DNA from: Planctomycetota bacterium | GTDB taxonomy: Bacteria > JAJVIF01 > JAPKYR01 | Reading direction: 5' to 3' | Length of the DNA stretch: 7,160 bases | Assembly: GCA_030673355.1 (NCBI GenBank) | Contig: DAOVJF010000131.1 | Location: 1 to 7,160, forward strand | Part shown: positions 4,813 to 7,160 of the stretch, in pieces | How positions within the stretch are numbered: the stretch's first letter is position 1 | How the letters are laid out: each line of letters begins with the position of its first letter | Translations under genes and position numbers: made by a program | Notes under the pieces: model-generated | What the model was told of the DNA's origin: nothing | Seen by the model: the letters and a program-made list of their open reading frames with translations, nothing else | The model's database searches: none

Positions 4813-7160
4813 TTAGAAAGTTGCCGAGATGCCGCCGCTGCTTGTTCCAGTCGTCGCCATGCTCATTTGCGCTGTCAGAAACTGTCGTGTTTGTTCGAAC
4901 GATGCGAGCGCGATCTCCATCTGGGTGAACTGCCGCCTCAATCGAAGTTCATAAAGGGCCAGGCGGTATTCATAATCATCTATTCGCCTGCCGATCCTGA
5001 GAAGTTCCTGATCGATTAAACCCCCGGCCTTGATTTTATTTTTTAATATCCCTTCAGTACCCGTATAACCGTCGAGAAAAGCATCCAGGCGCCTTGCCAG
5101 ACCCGCATTTTTAATTGCTTCTTCCCCGATTGTTGTCTGGGAAGCAATTCCGAGCTTGTTCGCGATATTCTCGCCCCCGCCAAGGTCCTGGATCGATATT
5201 CGGGCACGTCCCGACTGGGTTTCGGTGGTAATTTCAAGGAACCCGCCGTCGGTTTGCGACACCAGAATTTCCCCTCCCAGGCCGACCTGGGACAATGCGT
5301 TCGCGATATCGGTACGAATCGAACTCGACGTATGGAAACCGACACCGAATTCAACTATCGCGGATGTTACACCATTCCCGATACTGAACCTCATCGGCGC
5401 GGCGAGTGATATCCCATTCGAAATATCTATATTTCCGATCAGGGCGGCATACGACTGCATGTCGCTGGAGAACACGTTCAGAACTTCCTCGGTCTTTTCC
5501 TCCAGTGCCGCCTGTAGGGTCTGGTTGCCTTCCAGGCTGGCATATATCGTGTCGTAATCCACTGAATCAACTACCAGGTAGGGTGTCCGGGCAAGTTCGA
5601 TCCCATAGCCCACATTGCCAGTATCGATTCCAAGATCCGAAAGCATCTTGATAGCGTCATCCGCGACACTTGTTACAGGTGTGATTAGATTGTATCTCAA
5701 AGAAGAATCCAGCCGTTGAATCGTCGACGATCGATTGAGAATATTCTGGATCGAGAAATCTTCCCTGGCCTGTTCGTACTCATCGATCTCGGAAAAAGTC
5801 AATTCCGATCTCTGGTTGTCGGTAAGGGGTATGAGAAATTCCCTTTCATCCTCATCGAGCGGGCCGATACTCAACACTTCCTGGAGTTCATTATAGTTTT
5901 GTACAAATTCAGCGATAACCGCGAGGGTTTTCGATGTATCTAGGGTTATATCCACAGCAATCGGGTCGCTCGATACTCCCTTGATATTAAAAGTGATATC
6001 GTTTAGGACATCGTCAACCTCATTGGTGTCGCGAATATAACTCTGGCCATCTACTGTGAATTCTGCCTTAACCCGGCTGGTCCCGATGTTCTGAGGCTGC
6101 TGGTAACTTTCCGTATATCGCATGGACGACCAGAAGTTGGATGTATCCGTCGCGCTCCCGACCTGTATCTGGTCGAAATACGGTGGTTCCTCAAGGTCCT
6201 GGGTCAGAATAAGGCGGTCGGAATTGCTGTCGTACGACGCGATTACCCCCACATGGGCGTCATTTATTCGCTGGATTATGTCATCCAGGCTGTCCGCAGC
6301 GGCGTTTACCGTAATTTTAACGCCGTTTATCGTGAATGTGCCGCTGACCACCGGGATGGTTGCCCCTGAGTAGGCCAATGAACTCGCTTGCCTTATGTCA
6401 TCTTTATCGGTTCCGGAAAATTGCACCGCTCCGGCCGCTCCCTGGAGTCCGAGTACCTGGAAAAAGTTCGATGTATCTCCCGCTGCACCGATTGAAATTG
6501 CACTGGCTGTTCCCGCGTCGGGTCGATAGATCAGGAACCTGTCGAAAACCGGATCGTACTCCATATTTACACCGGCTCCCGATGAATTCACGATTCCCAT
6601 GATCTCATCCAGTGTCTGGGAATCCGTGTTGTCAATAGTGATTTGAACCCCGTTTATTGTGAACGTTCCCGATGTCATTGCGACATCAAGCCCGGAATCA
6701 TCGATCAGTGTATAAATATTCAGCGCCGGCGTCGAAGTGTTGGCTGCATCGGAAACCCCGCCGATTCCCATGAGGTACTGCGATGTCGCCGGGCCGACAA
6801 CAAGTTCACTTGACTTGTCGGTGTAAAGAAGCGCTGCACCATCGTTGAATGCGCCACCATAACCATCCAGCCTGACACTGGCAATCAGATCCGTGATCTC
6901 GGTGCCATCGGTTCCCACTACCGTTCGCCTTTGGTCCGGCCCCCCGTTCGTCGGCGTAAATACCGTGGTAAATGTATAGTCGGTATCAACAGAGGTCGCC
7001 GAGTCCACCGAACTCAATCCCGAATCCGATAATGTACTGATGTCGGTATCCAGAGATATTGTGTCCGGGTCGAGCACATTTTCAAGAATTCCATTACCCG
7101 CAGTGTCATCCAGCAGCCTGAAATCTCTACCGCCCTCATTCGCGATTATTTGTAAGTTAT
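4813..7160 (-). CDS. fliD: Flagellar filament cap protein FliD (5' end beyond window)
   Basis: FliD forms the multimeric cap at the filament tip and guides flagellin folding. The frame stays open through the right edge: before the GTG at 7077 it reads GGRDFRLLDDTAGNGILENV, so that GTG is internal and the gene is partial. At least 781 residues are present, against about 400-700 in most FliD proteins. Numbering from the GTG: a Ser/Thr/Asp-rich stretch (8-40); two Flagellin_IN modules (136-213 and 245-321), each starting SGTFTINGV and ending near DTSNF; the conserved core FTVDGQSYIRDTNEVDDVL (340-358) and IAEFVQNYNELQEVL (388-402); PLTDNQRSELTFSEIDEYE (417-435); LSDLGIDTGN (479-488); a further IN-like insert (about 561-645); and the terminal coiled-coil D0/D1 helices LDGYTGTEGIL (668-678) through RLRRQFTQMEIALASFEQT (712-730). 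Secretion is by the flagellar system, so no signal peptide is expected. It is the first gene of the visible operon. Confidence 0.93.
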   Translation of the reverse strand, partial: NLQIIANEGGRDFRLLDDTAGNGILENVLDPDTISLDTDISTLSDSGLSSVDSATSVDTDYTFTTVFTPTNGGPDQRRTVVGTDGTEITDLIASVRLDGYGGAFNDGAALLYTDKSSELVVGPATSQYLMGIGGVSDAANTSTPALNIYTLIDDSGLDVAMTSGTFTINGVQITIDNTDSQTLDEIMGIVNSSGAGVNMEYDPVFDRFLIYRPDAGTASAISIGAAGDTSNFFQVLGLQGAAGAVQFSGTDKDDIRQASSLAYSGATIPVVSGTFTINGVKITVNAAADSLDDIIQRINDAHVGVIASYDSNSDRLILTQDLEEPPYFDQIQVGSATDTSNFWSSMRYTESYQQPQNIGTSRVKAEFTVDGQSYIRDTNEVDDVLNDITFNIKGVSSDPIAVDITLDTSKTLAVIAEFVQNYNELQEVLSIGPLDEDEREFLIPLTDNQRSELTFSEIDEYEQAREDFSIQNILNRSSTIQRLDSSLRYNLITPVTSVADDAIKMLSDLGIDTGNVGYGIELARTPYLVVDSVDYDTIYASLEGNQTLQAALEEKTEEVLNVFSSDMQSYAALIGNIDISNGISLAAPMRFSIGNGVTSAIVEFGVGFHTSSSIRTDIANALSQVGLGGEILVSQTDGGFLEITTETQSGRARISIQDLGGGENIANKLGIASQTTIGEEAIKNAGLARRLDAFLDGYTGTEGILKNKIKAGGLIDQELLRIGRRIDDYEYRLALYELRLRRQFTQMEIALASFEQTRQFLTAQMSMATTGTSSGGISATF
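5143..5397 (-). repeat. Divergent IN-like insert in the C-terminal half of FliD
   Basis: About 85 residues lie between the segment that matches the usual FliD (VLNVFSSDMQ, then ISNGISLA) and the C-terminal helices. It has the order of an IN module: a beta start (IGNGVTSAIVEFG), an IRTDIANALSQVGLGGEILV helix-strand, TDGGFLEITTETQSGRARISI, then GGGENIANKLGIAS. It differs strongly in sequence from modules 1 and 2. It may be a third lobe; assignment is by pattern only. Confidence 0.45.
6115..6345 (-). repeat. Flagellin_IN module 2 within FliD
   Basis: This is the second copy of the module, starting SGTFTINGVKITV and passing through LDDIIQRINDAHVGVIASYD, SDRLILTQ and IQVGSATDTSNFW. The coding DNA for the start of the module is still visibly similar to that of module 1 (both carry an 8-base CCGTTTAT followed by GTGAA on the plus strand), which suggests internal duplication. 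Confidence 0.75.
6439..6672 (-). repeat. Flagellin_IN module 1 within FliD
   Basis: This protein-level repeat of about 78 residues begins SGTFTINGVQITI, has a central LDEIMGIVNSSGAGVNMEYDP stretch, and ends ISIGAAGDTSNFFQVLGL. It matches module 2 at many positions (SGTFTINGV, YD followed by DR, and DTSNF). Such modules form the exposed D2/D3 lobes of hook-associated proteins. Confidence 0.75.

Noticed and set aside
5156..5557. Plus-strand open frame of 133 codons opposite fliD
   Set aside because: It lies inside a well-supported FliD segment; its Pro/Ser/Arg composition is typical of an antisense shadow.
7075..7077. GTG as the start of fliD
   Set aside because: The frame continues upstream without a stop to the window edge and reads as good FliD sequence, and no Shine-Dalgarno stands before the GTG.
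1..7160. CRISPR arrays, tRNA or rRNA genes, insertion sequences
   Set aside because: No spaced direct repeats, cloverleaf-like segments, transposase-like proteins or target-site duplications were seen; nearly all sequence is accounted for by flagellar and sugar genes.

Overview
The window reads as one contiguous operon on the minus strand. It is the late (filament) part of a flagellar gene cluster joined to genes for a nonulosonic (sialic-acid-like) sugar. In transcription order, from the right edge to the left, it holds: fliD (filament cap, 5' end cut by the window edge), an unrecognised 215-aa gene, a large Maf-type flagellin glycosyltransferase (DUF115/MAF_flag10), fliS (flagellin chaperone), a fliT-like small helical chaperone, an SpsF-type cytidylyltransferase, and the first 81 codons of a NeuB/SpsE-type sugar synthase that runs off the left edge. 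There is no convincing gene on the plus strand.

Layout: 4813-7160 is fliD; 4733-4812 is an 80-bp spacer with a nine-codon leader ORF; 4085-4732 is the unknown gene; 3904-4084 is a 181-bp spacer that contains interlocked inverted repeats next to the maf ribosome binding site; 1-3903 is a very tightly packed block. In that block maf and fliS overlap by 19 bp, fliS and fliT are 8 bp apart, the fliT stop overlaps an out-of-frame ATG with the spsF start just beyond it, and spsF and neuB overlap by 20 bp. No rho-independent terminator was seen between any of the genes, so one transcript is likely. Its promoter would lie to the right of the window.

How the genes fit together: NeuB would make a nine-carbon nonulosonic acid (the family includes sialic, legionaminic and pseudaminic acid synthases). 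The SpsF protein would activate it with CMP. Maf would transfer it to Ser/Thr residues of flagellin in the cytoplasm before export, while FliS and FliT hold flagellin and FliD in export-competent form. FliD then caps the growing filament. The exact sugar cannot be read from this window.

Organism: a flagellated bacterium of moderate GC content. A long FliD with several IN modules, a DUF115 Maf and an SpsF/SpsE pair inside the fliD-fliS-fliT block suggest a little-studied lineage (deltaproteobacterial-like or a candidate phylum), but the sequence does not allow a firm assignment. The points most worth following up are the unknown 215-aa protein, the elaborated FliD, the tail on FliS, the unusual spsF start region and the possible pseudoknot upstream of maf.
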